A stretch of 64,000 bases of DNA from Campylobacterota bacterium (GCA_015494715.1 WGAT01000068.1:1-64000); one strand, 5' to 3'; positions 9,595 to 22,125 are shown, counted from the first letter of the stretch. The notes: generated from the sequence alone by a model not told the origin. Made by a program: numbers and translations.

Positions 9595-10499
9595 GAGTCG
9601 TTTTTATGGGAACGCCCGAGTATGCGACGAGGATTTTGCAAAGTCTGCTCAAAAGCGTTGAGATCGTGGGCATATTTACCCAGCCAGACAAGCCGGTAGG
9701 ACGCAAGCAGGTCCTCACGCCTCCAGACGTAAAGCGGTTTATATTGGAGAATGGATTGGATATCCCGCTCTTTCAGCCTCCAAATCTCAAAGATCCACAG
9801 ATTGCGCAAGAGATTGAGAAAGTACAACCCGATTTTTTAGTAGTGGCGGCCTATGGGCAGATCTTGCCAAAAAGTATCCTCTCCATCGCCCCTTGTATCA
9901 ATCTCCACGCCTCTTTACTTCCCAAGTACCGAGGAGCGAGTCCCATCCAGCAAGCACTGCTTGATGGGGAGAAGATCACTGGAGTAACTGCGATGCTTAT
10001 GGACGAGGGGCTTGATACCGGGGATATCTTGGCCTATTCGGCCTATCCAATCGCTCCAGAGGATACGGCGATCACTCTTTTTGACACACTTGCCGATCTG
10101 GCAGCCAGACTCGCTCCGCAAGTGTTACAAAGATACGAAAAGCTTCAAGCATTGCCCCAATGGGAGGTGGATACGAGCTACTGCAAAAAGATTAAAAAGA
10201 GCGATGGACTCGTGGCGTTTGAAGATGCCAAAAAAATCTACAACAAATACCGAGCTTTTATCCTCTGGCCCGGGATCTTCCTCAAAAACGGATTAAAGCT
10301 CAAAAAGATCGAGCTTGTCGATACCGCCAGCTCCAACACTCCTGGAGAAATTTTGGCAATCGAGCCAGATGGCGTAGTGATAGGATGTGCCAAAGGTCGC
10401 ATCAAAGTGCTTCGCGTGCAGCCCCCCTCAAAAAAGGAGATGGCAGCACTCGATTACATCAGAGGCAAAAGGATCGGTGTTGGAGATACGCTGGTTTGA
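9591..10499 (+). CDS. fmt: Methionyl-tRNA formyltransferase
   Basis: [60 protein letters not shown]. Confidence 0.96.
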   Translation: MRVVFMGTPEYATRILQSLLKSVEIVGIFTQPDKPVGRKQVLTPPDVKRFILENGLDIPLFQPPNLKDPQIAQEIEKVQPDFLVVAAYGQILPKSILSIAPCINLHASLLPKYRGASPIQQALLDGEKITGVTAMLMDEGLDTGDILAYSAYPIAPEDTAITLFDTLADLAARLAPQVLQRYEKLQALPQWEVDTSYCKKIKKSDGLVAFEDAKKIYNKYRAFILWPGIFLKNGLKLKKIELVDTASSNTPGEILAIEPDGVVIGCAKGRIKVLRVQPPSKKEMAALDYIRGKRIGVGDTLV

Positions 10500-11115
10500 T
10501 GTTTTGGATTCGACCCAAAAAAGACTAATCGAGGATATCAAAGCAAAAAACGCTCAACCGCCAATAGCCTACGCCACCACCCATCAACAAGCCGGTATCG
10601 GCAGTCGAGGCAATAGCTGGATAGGTCAAAGAGGCAATCTCTTTTTCTCCTTTGCCCTGCGGATGAAAGATATTCCAAGCGATCTGCCGCTTCAATCGGC
10701 AGCTTTGTATTTTATGTTTCTTTTTAAAGAGATTTTGGCGCAAAAAGGCTCTCAGGTCTGGCTCAAATGGCCCAACGATTTGTATATCGATCGCAAAAAA
10801 TGTGGTGGATGCGTCACCCATACAATAGGCAAGACTCTCATTTGCGGCATAGGGCTCAATAGCCGTGGGGCTCCTGAAAATTTTGGAGTACTAGATATCC
10901 AAATAGAGCATCACGAGCTTTTAAAAGAGTATTTTGATCTCTTGGCCTCTCAAATTCCATGGAAGCAAATTTTTAGCAAATATAAGATAGAATTTCAAAA
11001 AAATAGAGGATATACGACGCATATTGGCGATCGGGTGGTAACGCTTCAAGAGGCCTCTTTAGCCGAGGATGGTGCTTTGATACTCAAAGGAGAAAGGATA
11101 TATACCCTAAGATGA
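10477..11115 (+). CDS. birA: Biotin--[acetyl-CoA-carboxylase] ligase (GTG start proposed)
   Basis: VLEIRWFDVLDSTQ; QQAGIGSRGNSW; WLKWPNDLYI...KKCGG. Confidence 0.87.
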   Translation: MLEIRWFDVLDSTQKRLIEDIKAKNAQPPIAYATTHQQAGIGSRGNSWIGQRGNLFFSFALRMKDIPSDLPLQSAALYFMFLFKEILAQKGSQVWLKWPNDLYIDRKKCGGCVTHTIGKTLICGIGLNSRGAPENFGVLDIQIEHHELLKEYFDLLASQIPWKQIFSKYKIEFQKNRGYTTHIGDRVVTLQEASLAEDGALILKGERIYTLR

Positions 11116-11903
11116 GAGAGATCATAGCCATAGCCAATCAAAAGGGGGGAGTGGGGAAGACGACCACGGCGGTCAATCTGGCGGCTTCCTTGGCCAAAGA
11201 GGGCAAAAGCGTGCTTTTGATCGATGCGGATCCACAGGCCAACGCTACAACGAGCTTGGGGTTTAGTAGAGCCGACTATGAGTTTAATATATACCATGTA
11301 ATGATTGGTACCAAAAAGCTCTCTCAAATTATTCTTAAAACCGGCATGCAAAATCTCTTTTTGGCTCCTTCAAATATAGGTTTGGTAGGGATCGAGAAAG
11401 AATTTTACACTCAAAGCGAGAGGCGAGAGCTTATGCTCAAAGAGGCGATATCGGAGGTCATAGGAGAGTATGATTATGTCATCATCGATTCCCCTCCCGC
11501 CCTTGGTCCTATGACAATCAACGCTCTTAGCGCCGCCCATTCGGTCATTATCCCCATCCAGTGCGAATTTTTCGCCCTGGAGGGGTTGGCGCAGCTGCTC
11601 AATACCATACGGCTTATTAGAAAGACCATTAATCCTAGTTTAAAGCTCAAAGGTTTTTTGCCTACGATGTATAGCCGTCAAAACAATCTCTCCAAACAAG
11701 TGCTAGCGGATTTGACCCACCACTTTAACGATAAACTTTTCAAAGACAAAGAGAATGCCGCATATATCGTCATACCGCGCAATGTCCGGCTTGCCGAAAG
11801 CCCAAGCTTTGGTAAGCCCGTCATAGAGTACGACAAGAATTCTACGGGCTCTTTGGCCTATAGGACTTTAGCAAAAATCATTTTGGAAAATGCCCATGAG
11901 TAG
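11112..11903 (+). CDS. parA: ParA/Soj chromosome partitioning ATPase
   Basis: IIAIANQKGGVGKTTTAVNLAASLA; DADPQANATTSLG. Confidence 0.95.
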   Translation: MREIIAIANQKGGVGKTTTAVNLAASLAKEGKSVLLIDADPQANATTSLGFSRADYEFNIYHVMIGTKKLSQIILKTGMQNLFLAPSNIGLVGIEKEFYTQSERRELMLKEAISEVIGEYDYVIIDSPPALGPMTINALSAAHSVIIPIQCEFFALEGLAQLLNTIRLIRKTINPSLKLKGFLPTMYSRQNNLSKQVLADLTHHFNDKLFKDKENAAYIVIPRNVRLAESPSFGKPVIEYDKNSTGSLAYRTLAKIILENAHE

Positions 11904-12738
11904 AAAAAAAGGTCTTGGTAGAGGTTTGGGAGCTATTTTGGGCGAGGTGCGTAGCGCCTATGAAAAAGAGATCCCCAAAAAAGAGATGGTAGAGATCGAT
12001 GTAGACGCCATACGGACCAATCCGTTTCAGCCAAGAAAGCATTTTGACGAGGAGTCGTTGCAAGAGCTGGCCGAATCGATCAAAAGCCACGGCCTCTTAC
12101 AACCGGTGGTGGTCATAGAGGATTTAGACGGCTATGTGCTCATAGCCGGGGAGAGACGCTTACGGGCAAGCAAGATAGCCGGACTCTCTAAGATCAAAGC
12201 AGTGGTAGCGGAGATCGATAAAGCGAAATTTCGAGAGTTTGCCCTTATAGAGAATATACAGCGAGAAGATCTCAAACCCCTCGATCTTGCCCAAAGCTAC
12301 AAAGAGCTGATCGAGGAGTATGGCATTACGCAAGAACAGCTCGCCTCGATCGTAAAAAAGAGCCGCACCCATATTACCAATACGCTGCGACTTTTGGGAC
12401 TTTGCGACTATACCAAGAGCGCTTTGCAAGCAGGCAAAATTACTCCGGGCCACGCCAAAGTGTTGGTGGGGCTTAAAGAGAGTGAGCAAAAGATTCTCAC
12501 CGATACCGTCGTTGACCAAAAATTGAGCGTCCGGGAGTTGGAGGGATTGATCCGAAAAATCAAAAAAGCTCGCACTGTTACAAAAAGTGATAATGCGACC
12601 CTCCTCTCCAAAGAGCTCCAAAGTTTGGTAGAAAGGCTTCAAAACCTCGGTTTTAAGGCTAAAGCGCTTAAAAACGGGGTACAAATACTTTTTGAGAGCG
12701 AAAAGGATATGGAGCTTTTTCGTAGCCATTTTTCATAA
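11896..12738 (+). CDS. parB: ParB/Spo0J partition protein
   Basis: GLGRGLGAILGE; NPFQPRKHFDEESLQELAESIKSHGLLQP; IAGERRLRASKIAG. Confidence 0.95.
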   Translation: MSRKKGLGRGLGAILGEVRSAYEKEIPKKEMVEIDVDAIRTNPFQPRKHFDEESLQELAESIKSHGLLQPVVVIEDLDGYVLIAGERRLRASKIAGLSKIKAVVAEIDKAKFREFALIENIQREDLKPLDLAQSYKELIEEYGITQEQLASIVKKSRTHITNTLRLLGLCDYTKSALQAGKITPGHAKVLVGLKESEQKILTDTVVDQKLSVRELEGLIRKIKKARTVTKSDNATLLSKELQSLVERLQNLGFKAKALKNGVQILFESEKDMELFRSHFS

Positions 12739-12800
12739 TTTAATCTTTTTATATAGTTAAGTGTGATAAAATCCGACCAAATTTGAAGTAAGGGAGAGGT

Positions 12801-13223
12801 ATGTTAGATATCAGTGTGGGACTGATGGTTTTTGTCGCTGTCGTCTTTTTCGTTTTGCTCTTTTTGCTCAACGGGTGGCTGTATCGTCCCCTTTTGCGTT
12901 TTATGCAAGAGCGGGAGGAGAGCATACGAAGAGATCTTGAGAATGCGCAAAGCAGCGAATCTGGAGCGCAAGAGCTTTTGGAAAAGGCCGAGAAAGTTTT
13001 GAGCGATGCAAAGCATCAAGCCTCTGAGATGAAGCAAAAGGCTTTAGATGAGGTCAAAGCCCAAATCGCCGAGCAGATCGAAGCAAAAAGAGCCGAATTG
13101 GCCAAAAAAGAGGAGGAGTTTTTACAACAACTCGCCCAAGAGGAGAAGAATATCAAGAGTGCCCTGATCTCTCAAATGCCGCTTTTTAAAGAGGCGCTCA
13201 AAGCCAAATTTAACAAACTATAA
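12801..13223 (+). CDS. atpF': F0F1 ATP synthase subunit b'
   Basis: N-terminal TM then coiled coil; first gene of the atp operon. Confidence 0.88.
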   Translation: MLDISVGLMVFVAVVFFVLLFLLNGWLYRPLLRFMQEREESIRRDLENAQSSESGAQELLEKAEKVLSDAKHQASEMKQKALDEVKAQIAEQIEAKRAELAKKEEEFLQQLAQEEKNIKSALISQMPLFKEALKAKFNKL

Positions 13224-13231
13224 AAGGAGAG

Positions 13232-13744
13232 GGTGTGAATATTCGATTCGTCTATGTGCTCCTTTTCGCTTCGAGCTGGCTCTTTGCCAGTGAGAGCGGA
13301 GGGACCGATTTTGTACCAAGGACGGTGAATTTCCTCATTTTCGTAGCTATCTTGTACTATCTTGCGGCCGAGCCGGTCAAAAATTTCTTTAAAAACCGAA
13401 GCGCTTCCATAGCGGCGCTGTTGGAAGAGGTGCAAACCAAGCTCAAAAAAGCCAAAGAGGAAAAAGAGCTCGCTCAAGCTAAACTAGCCGAGGCGGAGCA
13501 GTTGGCCAAAGAGATTTTGGAGACAACCAAAAAAGAGATAGAGATCATGACCAAAGAGCTCAAACAGCACGCCGAACAAGAGATTGCCGTGCTCGAGCGC
13601 TCTTTTGAAGAGAACTTGGAACTCGAACGGCGTAAGCGGGTACGCCAGATCGTACAAGAGGTTTTGGAAGAGCTTTTTGAAGATAAACAGATGGCTTTGG
13701 ATAAAGAGAAGTTTATCAACCTGATTGTGAAGAAGGTGGCGTAA
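13232..13744 (+). CDS. atpF: F0F1 ATP synthase subunit b (GTG start; exact start may be 13235)
   Basis: Signal/TM plus coiled coil; position between b' and delta genes. Confidence 0.87.
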   Translation, partial: GVNIRFVYVLLFASSWLFASESGGTDFVPRTVNFLIFVAILYYLAAEPVKNFFKNRSASIAALLEEVQTKLKKAKEEKELAQAKLAEAEQLAKEILETTKKEIEIMTKELKQHAEQEIAVLERSFEENLELERRKRVRQIVQEVLEELFEDKQMALDKEKFINLIVKKVA

Positions 13745-14274
13745 TGGAAGAGTTGATCGCAAAGCGGTATGTCAAAGCCTTGATAGAGAGCTGTGACGAA
13801 AAGGAGCTAGAGGAGATTGAAGCCTATTTGATGGCTTTGGCCAAGCTTTTTAAAAATTGGAAAGTCAAAGAGGTCCTTATCTCTCCTGAAGTACGCCAAG
13901 AGGAGAAGCTCAAGCTTTTGCTCGAACCTTTGCAAGGAGCGAACAAGAAGCTTGTCAATCTCATCAAACTTTTGGCTGAAAAAGGGCGTCTAAACATTAT
14001 TCCGGCAATGGCTAGAGAGCTCAAAGACAAATTAGCCCTGATGAAAAGAAGCTTTGAGGGTCGGGTATATTCTGAGTTTGAACTCTCCAAAGATGAGTTG
14101 GCCAAGATAGAAGAGGCTCTTGAGAAGAGGTTACAAGCAAAAGTGACGCTCTTTCAAGGGAAGCAGAAGTATGACGGTATCAAAGTAGAAGTGGACACCG
14201 TGGGCGTAGAGATAGAATTTTCCAAAAGCAAGATCAAAAAACAGCTAATCGAAAATATACTCAAAGCAATATAG
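13744..14274 (+). CDS. atpH: F0F1 ATP synthase subunit delta
   Basis: IAKRYVKALIESC...LINLI-type pattern; operon position. Confidence 0.92.
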   Translation: MEELIAKRYVKALIESCDEKELEEIEAYLMALAKLFKNWKVKEVLISPEVRQEEKLKLLLEPLQGANKKLVNLIKLLAEKGRLNIIPAMARELKDKLALMKRSFEGRVYSEFELSKDELAKIEEALEKRLQAKVTLFQGKQKYDGIKVEVDTVGVEIEFSKSKIKKQLIENILKAI

Positions 14275-14286
14275 AAAGGAGAAAAC

Positions 14287-15804
14287 GTGGCACAAAAGTT
14301 ACAAGCGGACGAGATCAGTGCGATCATAAAAGAGCGTATTGAGAATTTTGAACTCAAAATCGATGTGGAGGAGACCGGGAAAGTCATCTCTTTTGGCGAT
14401 GGCGTGGCGAAAGTCTATGGCCTGAACAATGTCATGGCCGGAGAGATGCTTGAGTTTGAAAATGGCGACAAAGGGATGGCTTTAAACCTTGAAGAGGCCG
14501 ACGTGGGCGTGGTTGTCCTTGGCCGGGGCGAGGGTATTAGAGAAGGCAGCAGCGTCAAAAGGCTTGGCAAACTGCTCAAAGTCCCCGTAGGTAAAGAGAT
14601 GGTAGGACGCATCATCAACGCCATTGGTGAGCCGATTGATGGCAAAGGGCCTATTGAAGCCAAAGAGTACCGATACGTTGAAGAAAAAGCACCTGGTATC
14701 ATGGCCAGAAAATCTGTTCACGAGCCGCTCCAAACCGGTATTAAGGCGATCGACGCCCTCGTACCCATCGGGAGAGGGCAGCGAGAGCTCATCATCGGGG
14801 ATAGACAAACAGGTAAGACTACCGTGGCGATCGATACGATTATCAACCAAAAAGGTCAAGACGTCATTTGTATCTATGTAGCCGTAGGTCAAAAGCAATC
14901 CACCGTAGCGCAGGTGGTCAAAAAACTCGAAGAGCATGGAGCGATGGATTATACTATCGTGGTCAACGCTGGAGCGAGCGAACCTGCGGCCTTGCAATAT
15001 CTAGCGCCATATACCGGAGTAACTATTGGCGAATATTTTAGAGACAACGCTCAGCACGCTTTGATCGTTTATGACGATTTGAGCAAACACGCCGTAGCCT
15101 ATCGGGAGATGTCATTGATTTTACGACGACCGCCAGGACGAGAGGCGTATCCGGGAGATGTTTTTTATCTGCACTCCAGACTTCTTGAGCGAGCGGCGAA
15201 ACTCAACGACAAACTGGGCGCTGGAAGTTTGACGGCTCTACCTATCGTCGAGACACAGGCTGGAGACGTATCCGCATATATTCCAACAAACGTCATCTCC
15301 ATCACAGATGGTCAGATCTTTTTGGAATCCGATCTTTTCAACGCGGGTATCCGACCGGCGATCAACGTAGGTCTTTCTGTCTCACGAGTCGGTGGTGCCG
15401 CTCAGATCAAAGCGATGAAACAAGTGGCCGGTACCTTGCGACTCGATCTGGCTCAGTATCGAGAGCTTGAGGCTTTCGCCCAGTTTGCGAGCGATTTGGA
15501 CGAAGCGAGCCGAAAGCAGCTTGAGCGGGGTATGCGAATGGTTGAGATCCTCAAACAGCCCCCTTACTCTCCACTGCCTGTAGAAAAACAAGTAGTTATT
15601 ATTTATGCCGGAGTCAACGGCTATCTAGACGATATTCCAGTCAGTGCAGTGAGTAAATTCGAGCAAGAGCTTTATAGTTTTATCGAGGCTAAATATCCGC
15701 AAATTTATGAGATGATTCGAGAAAGAAAAGCACTTGACGATGAGATTAAACAGCTTCTCAACAAGGCGATCGAAGAGTTCAAGGCGGGCTTTAGCGCCGA
15801 ATAA
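14287..15804 (+). CDS. atpA: F0F1 ATP synthase subunit alpha
   Basis: [50 protein letters not shown]. Confidence 0.98.
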   Translation: MAQKLQADEISAIIKERIENFELKIDVEETGKVISFGDGVAKVYGLNNVMAGEMLEFENGDKGMALNLEEADVGVVVLGRGEGIREGSSVKRLGKLLKVPVGKEMVGRIINAIGEPIDGKGPIEAKEYRYVEEKAPGIMARKSVHEPLQTGIKAIDALVPIGRGQRELIIGDRQTGKTTVAIDTIINQKGQDVICIYVAVGQKQSTVAQVVKKLEEHGAMDYTIVVNAGASEPAALQYLAPYTGVTIGEYFRDNAQHALIVYDDLSKHAVAYREMSLILRRPPGREAYPGDVFYLHSRLLERAAKLNDKLGAGSLTALPIVETQAGDVSAYIPTNVISITDGQIFLESDLFNAGIRPAINVGLSVSRVGGAAQIKAMKQVAGTLRLDLAQYRELEAFAQFASDLDEASRKQLERGMRMVEILKQPPYSPLPVEKQVVIIYAGVNGYLDDIPVSAVSKFEQELYSFIEAKYPQIYEMIRERKALDDEIKQLLNKAIEEFKAGFSAE

Positions 15805-15813
15805 GGATAGAGT

Positions 15814-16698
15814 ATGGCAAATCTAAAAGATATCAAAAGAAAGATCGGTAGCGTCAAGAATACGCAAAAGACCACTAGAGCGATGAAGCTGGTCTCTACG
15901 GCCAAACTTCGCCGCACCGAAGAGGTGGCAAAAAGAAGCCGATTTTTTGAAGATGCGATCAATCAAACGCTCAGCGAAATTGCCGCATCGATCAACCAGT
16001 ACAAGGTAGGCGGCATTAAGGGGCGCTATTTTGAAAAGCCCAAGATTCAAGGGGTGGTGGATATCGTCTTCATCACCGCCGATAAAGGGCTGTGCGGCGG
16101 TTTTAACTACCAGACCATCAAGACCGTTCGCAATCTTCTCCAAGAGTATGAGAAAAAGGGGACTAAAGTTCGTCTAAAAGCGGTAGGTAAAAAAGGGATC
16201 GAGTTTTTTAGCTTTCAAGGGTATGAGCTAGCCGATAGCGTCATAGGTCTAAGTTCTAGTCCCGATTACAAAGAGGCGGCTACTTTTATATCCCGCTCGG
16301 TGCAAGATTATCTAGATGAAAAGATTGATGGCGTAGTACTGGTGCACAACGGCTATAAAAATATGATCACGCAAGAGATCAAAGTAGTCCATCTCTTGCC
16401 TATCGATACGAGTAAATTTGAAGGAAGCGCTCCTTCTTCTTTGATTGAACTAGAGCCTGACGAGAGCGAAAAAGTGCTCGAGTCTTTGATTAATAAATAT
16501 ATCGAGTTTAATATGTATTATGCGCTTATCGACTCTTTGGCCGCAGAGCATAGTGCAAGAATGCAGGCGATGGACGCGGCGACCAAGAACGCCAAAGAGA
16601 TGGTGGAATCTTTGACGATTTCTTACAACAAAGCACGACAAGAATCCATTACCACAGAGCTTATCGAGATCATCAGTGGTATGGAAGCAATGAAATAA
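15814..16698 (+). CDS. atpG: F0F1 ATP synthase subunit gamma
   Basis: IKRKIGSVKNTQKTTRAMKLVSTAKLRR; GLCGGFN; C-terminal RQESITTELIEIISGMEAM. Confidence 0.97.
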   Translation: MANLKDIKRKIGSVKNTQKTTRAMKLVSTAKLRRTEEVAKRSRFFEDAINQTLSEIAASINQYKVGGIKGRYFEKPKIQGVVDIVFITADKGLCGGFNYQTIKTVRNLLQEYEKKGTKVRLKAVGKKGIEFFSFQGYELADSVIGLSSSPDYKEAATFISRSVQDYLDEKIDGVVLVHNGYKNMITQEIKVVHLLPIDTSKFEGSAPSSLIELEPDESEKVLESLINKYIEFNMYYALIDSLAAEHSARMQAMDAATKNAKEMVESLTISYNKARQESITTELIEIISGMEAMK

Positions 16699-16701
16699 TA
16701 A

Positions 16702-18123
<1,422 letters not shown>

Positions 18124-18164
18124 TTATAAACTCTTGGCTTTCTAGTCTATAAAGGATAGGATGG

Positions 18165-18554
18165 ATGGATACTTTAAAACTTGAAATCGTTACGCCCGAG
18201 GGTCTTATCTTCCAAAATGATGTCAAAAGCGTAACGTTTCCCGGAGAAGAGGGAGAGTTTGGCGTACTGCCCAAGCACGCCTCGCTCCTCTCCTTGCTCA
18301 AACCCGGGGTGATCGAAATCACTCTCCCCGATGGCAAACAAGAGTCCATCGTCATCAACTGGGGCCATGTAAAAGTAGATGAAAACAAAGCGGTCGCATT
18401 GGTCGAGGGTGCTATTCCTTTAGCTGGCGGAAGTGAAAGTGAGATCGCAAAACGTATAGAAGAGGCGAAAAAACTGCTTGAGAGTGCGAGCGAGAGCAAA
18501 GCGGCCTTGGCGGCGGTGGAAGCTAGAATAGAAAAAGCGGCGAAAATTATTTGA
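18165..18554 (+). CDS. atpC: F0F1 ATP synthase subunit epsilon
   Basis: LEIVTPEGLIFQNDVKSVTFPGEEGEFGVLPKHASLLSLLKPG. Confidence 0.95.
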   Translation: MDTLKLEIVTPEGLIFQNDVKSVTFPGEEGEFGVLPKHASLLSLLKPGVIEITLPDGKQESIVINWGHVKVDENKAVALVEGAIPLAGGSESEIAKRIEEAKKLLESASESKAALAAVEARIEKAAKII

Positions 18555-19117
18555 TGAACCGATCCTTTGCACTACTACTTGATTATATCGACAAAAGTAA
18601 CGCCATTACGATAGGAGTTTTGATTCTCCTATCGTTGTATTTCATTTTGGTTAATTCGACATTTTTGTATCGTTATCTTCTGCTTCGGATGCGTTTGCAA
18701 AGAGAAAAGCTCTCACTAGAGACGATCCAGATGGGAAGTAAACAGCCTACCATGAACTCTTTTTTACATCGATGCTTGGCCAATATAAAGCTTGATGCCA
18801 AAGGTGCTGAGTACTGCATTTTTAAAGCCACTACGGAAAATACCAAGGGGCTTACTTTTTTATCGATCGCCGCTTCTACATCCCCTTTTATTGGACTTTT
18901 TGGCACGGTCGTCTCCATTTTGGAAACCTTTTTTGTTATGGGCTCTTCTCAAGCGAGTCTAGCCACTATCTCCGCTTCCATTGGCGAGGCGCTCATCGCT
19001 ACGGCCGCAGGCATATTTGTAGCCGTTTTTGCTTATACCTATCATCTGCTTTTGAAAAGAAAAGCTTTTGAGCTTATCTCCTACCTGCGTATGCAGCTTG
19101 ATCTTTTAATGGGATGA
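18551..19117 (+). CDS. MotA/TolQ/ExbB proton channel protein
   Basis: STSPFIGLFGTVVSILETF...ASIGEALIATAAGIFVAVFAYTYH; followed by ExbD/TolR. Confidence 0.9.
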   Translation: MMNRSFALLLDYIDKSNAITIGVLILLSLYFILVNSTFLYRYLLLRMRLQREKLSLETIQMGSKQPTMNSFLHRCLANIKLDAKGAEYCIFKATTENTKGLTFLSIAASTSPFIGLFGTVVSILETFFVMGSSQASLATISASIGEALIATAAGIFVAVFAYTYHLLLKRKAFELISYLRMQLDLLMG

Positions 19118-19512
19118 AGATGCTGTTTGACTGGGAGGAAAAACCCGAGCTCAACATTACTCCTTTGGTAGATGTGATGCTGGTACTTTTGGCGATACTG
19201 ATGGTGGCTACTCCGGCTATCGTCTATCAAGAGGACATCAATCTTCCCCAAGGCTCAAAGACTAAAGCCTATGAGAAGCAAGCGAGTATCAAAATAAAAA
19301 TTAATGCCAAAAAAGAGATATTTATTGGGAAACAGCGCTTTGATTTTACCAATTTTGCCGATAGTTTTATCCTGTACGCCCAAAGTATGGATAGGAAAAC
19401 CCCTGTCTATATCAGTGCGGACAAAACGCTTTCGTATGGCGATGTAATGTATATCCTCAAAACCATCAAAGAAGCGGGATTTTCAAGGGTTTCGCTCATT
19501 ACCAATGGATAG
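19114..19512 (+). CDS. ExbD/TolR biopolymer transport protein
   Basis: LNITPLVDVMLVLLAILMV; DKTLSYGDVMYILKTIKEAGFSRVSLI. Confidence 0.92.
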   Translation: MKMLFDWEEKPELNITPLVDVMLVLLAILMVATPAIVYQEDINLPQGSKTKAYEKQASIKIKINAKKEIFIGKQRFDFTNFADSFILYAQSMDRKTPVYISADKTLSYGDVMYILKTIKEAGFSRVSLITNG

Positions 19513-20212
19513 ATTGTATAAATTTCTTTCGTTTTTCGTATCGTTCATTTTCTATTTTGCGATAGTAAGTTTTCTTACCGCCCATTTTACGACCAGCCAG
19601 TCTATTAAAAAAATCGAATGTAAGGCCCAATCGATCGACGTTTATTTGAGCCCACCTACTCCAAAGCCCCAAAAAGTACTCCCCAAAAAACCTCCCAAGC
19701 CAAAGCCAAAGGAGAGGATAGCGGCAAAAAAAGAGGGTTCAAGTACACCAAAACAAACCCCCTCTTTGAAAGATCTGTTTGCCTCTATCGATACGAAGCG
19801 TCTAAAAAGTCATAAAACGCCACGGAAAAAAAGCGTACGGCCAAGTAGACTAAGAGGAGAAGGCTCGAAAAAGGCGCAAAAACTTTTGGATCAGCTTCGT
19901 CTCAAAGAGTACCGGCCCTCTGCGAAACGATCCATAAAATCGATCCAAGGGGAGAAAGATCCATATTTACAAAAAGTGTACAAAATATTATATACGTACT
20001 GGATCCCATCGCAATTGAGTGCGGGCAACAGAGCAAAAGTTAAAATTACTATCTATCCAAATGGGCAGATGCGCTACAAAGTACTGCGCTACTCCTCTAG
20101 CGAAATTTTCAATCAAGAGCTGGATCGGTATTTAGAGATTATGCGGATGCAAACATTCCCCAAGCCGAGTCGACCAAGAGAGTTCGTAGTCTATTTTGAA
20201 GCAAAAGAGTAG
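19505..20212 (+). CDS. TonB/TolA-like periplasm-spanning protein
   Basis: TM, PKPQKVLPKKPPKPKPKE, TonB-type C-terminal fold. Confidence 0.82.
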   Translation: MDRLYKFLSFFVSFIFYFAIVSFLTAHFTTSQSIKKIECKAQSIDVYLSPPTPKPQKVLPKKPPKPKPKERIAAKKEGSSTPKQTPSLKDLFASIDTKRLKSHKTPRKKSVRPSRLRGEGSKKAQKLLDQLRLKEYRPSAKRSIKSIQGEKDPYLQKVYKILYTYWIPSQLSAGNRAKVKITIYPNGQMRYKVLRYSSSEIFNQELDRYLEIMRMQTFPKPSRPREFVVYFEAKE

Positions 20213-20253
20213 GTTAATTTTTTTATGTTACAATCTATTAAAAAAGAGGTGCC

Positions 20254-21513
20254 ATGCGTCTATTTATTGTAATTTTGTGTATGACTCTTTCTCTTTTCGC
20301 CTCAGATCTGACTTTAGAAATCGTAAAGGATGTGGGAAATCTCCCAAAAATCGCTATCGAAGTATCTCCTGAGAGTATTGAGGGGAAAATTGGCCAAAAA
20401 TTTTTTAAACTGCTACTTGGAGATCTTAAAGTAACATCCCATTTTGATACGATTTCCTCCTCGATAGAATATGCAAAAATTCTTGATCCCATCGATTATG
20501 CAAAGTATAAAGATGTAGCGTATCTTTTGCGCTATAAACTCTTTTATGATGATTTTGGCGATTTAGAGGCTAAAGCAGTCGTCTACGATATCAAAACCTC
20601 CGAGCCTCTTTTTCAAAAGCTCTATCGTCTTAGGGATAAAAAGCGCTATCCTTTCATCGCGCATAAGATCGTATATGATCTAAACGAGGCTCTCCATTTC
20701 CCCGATGTGGCTTTTTTGAAAAGTTTTGTCATATTTGCCAAGTATATAGCTCCAAAGCGTTCGGATATTGTGCTAAGCGACTATACCCTTACGTACCAAA
20801 AAACTATCGTGCACGGAGGGCTCAACATCTTTCCAAAATGGGCGGATAAAGAGCAGCGATCCTTTTACTACACCGATATGCAAGGGCGTCCTACTTTGTA
20901 CAGAGTCGATATCTACAAAGGGGTGCGCACAAAAATTTTAAGCGGCGATGGGATGCTGGTCTGTTCCGATGTGAGTGCGGACGGGAGTCGATTGCTTTTG
21001 ACTATGGCCCCTGACGATCAGCCTGATATCTATGAGTACAACCTCCATACCCACACTTTGCGACGGGTGACGAGATATCCGGGGATCGATGTCAATGGCA
21101 ACTATATCGAAGATGGGTCGAGGGTAGTGTTTGTTTCCGATCGTTTGGGCAATCCCACCATATTTGCCAAGCGCATAGACTCCGATGCGGTGGAGCGGAT
21201 CGTCTATCATGGCAAAAACAACAGTGCCCTAAATAGTTTTGATCACTACATCGTCTATTCAAGCCGTGAGAGCGATAACGCTTTTGGCCCAAATACCTTT
21301 AATCTCTATCTTACCTCCACTACGAGCGATTATATCAGGCGTCTTACGGCTAATGGAGTCAATATTTTCCCAAGATTTTCGAGTGATGGCGAGACGGTAC
21401 TTTTTATCAAGGAGTTTCAAAGACAAACGGCTCTTGGCGTAATTCGTCTTAAATACAATAAAAGTTATCTGTTTCCTTTGTATACCGGTAAGATTCAGTC
21501 GATTGACTGGTAA
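20254..21513 (+). CDS. tolB: Tol-Pal system beta propeller TolB
   Basis: Signal peptide; repeated S.DG..L...; location between tolA-like and pal. Confidence 0.88.
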   Translation: MRLFIVILCMTLSLFASDLTLEIVKDVGNLPKIAIEVSPESIEGKIGQKFFKLLLGDLKVTSHFDTISSSIEYAKILDPIDYAKYKDVAYLLRYKLFYDDFGDLEAKAVVYDIKTSEPLFQKLYRLRDKKRYPFIAHKIVYDLNEALHFPDVAFLKSFVIFAKYIAPKRSDIVLSDYTLTYQKTIVHGGLNIFPKWADKEQRSFYYTDMQGRPTLYRVDIYKGVRTKILSGDGMLVCSDVSADGSRLLLTMAPDDQPDIYEYNLHTHTLRRVTRYPGIDVNGNYIEDGSRVVFVSDRLGNPTIFAKRIDSDAVERIVYHGKNNSALNSFDHYIVYSSRESDNAFGPNTFNLYLTSTTSDYIRRLTANGVNIFPRFSSDGETVLFIKEFQRQTALGVIRLKYNKSYLFPLYTGKIQSIDW

Positions 21514-21564
21514 TTTAGGTATGTTTTTGATAAAATAGATAAAATTTGGTAAAAGGATGGATTA

Positions 21565-22125
21565 ATGATAAACAAAAAAAATTTATGGTTTGGTTTATTT
21601 GTAGCGGCTTTTTTGATTACAGGATGTGCAAAAAAAAGCGTGGAGATAGAAGCTCCTCAAGGCCACGCTCCTACTCAGGAGCAGGCTAGCGAAGTGAACG
21701 AGGGGTCTGGTATCAAATCGGTAGGGGAGATGTCGGAGGAGTCTATGACGCAAGAGGAGAAATTGCGACAGATGAAAATGATCGAATCCCAAGCTAAAAA
21801 GATCTACTTTGATTTTGACAAATACAATATCCGGCCCGATCAGATGCCCCGAGTAGAGTATGATGCGCAACTTTTTAACAAGCCCGAGGCTAAGCCTTTT
21901 GGTATCAAAGTAGAGGGCAACTGCGACGAGTGGGGGACGGATGAGTACAACTACGCTTTGGGACTCAAGCGGGCAAAGAGCGTACGGGATGCGTTGGAGG
22001 CCAAAGGGGTCGATCCTAAGCGTATGAGCATTATTAGTTATGGAGAGAGTAATCCAGTATGTACCGAACACACCAAAGAGTGTTGGGCCAAAAACCGACG
22101 GGTCGAGTTTGAACTTATTCCATAA
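21565..22125 (+). CDS. pal: Peptidoglycan-associated lipoprotein
   Basis: LITGCAK lipobox; IYFDFDKYNIRPD; EGNCDEWGTDEYNYALGLKRAKSVRDAL; NRRVEFELIP. Confidence 0.95.
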   Translation: MINKKNLWFGLFVAAFLITGCAKKSVEIEAPQGHAPTQEQASEVNEGSGIKSVGEMSEESMTQEEKLRQMKMIESQAKKIYFDFDKYNIRPDQMPRVEYDAQLFNKPEAKPFGIKVEGNCDEWGTDEYNYALGLKRAKSVRDALEAKGVDPKRMSIISYGESNPVCTEHTKECWAKNRRVEFELIP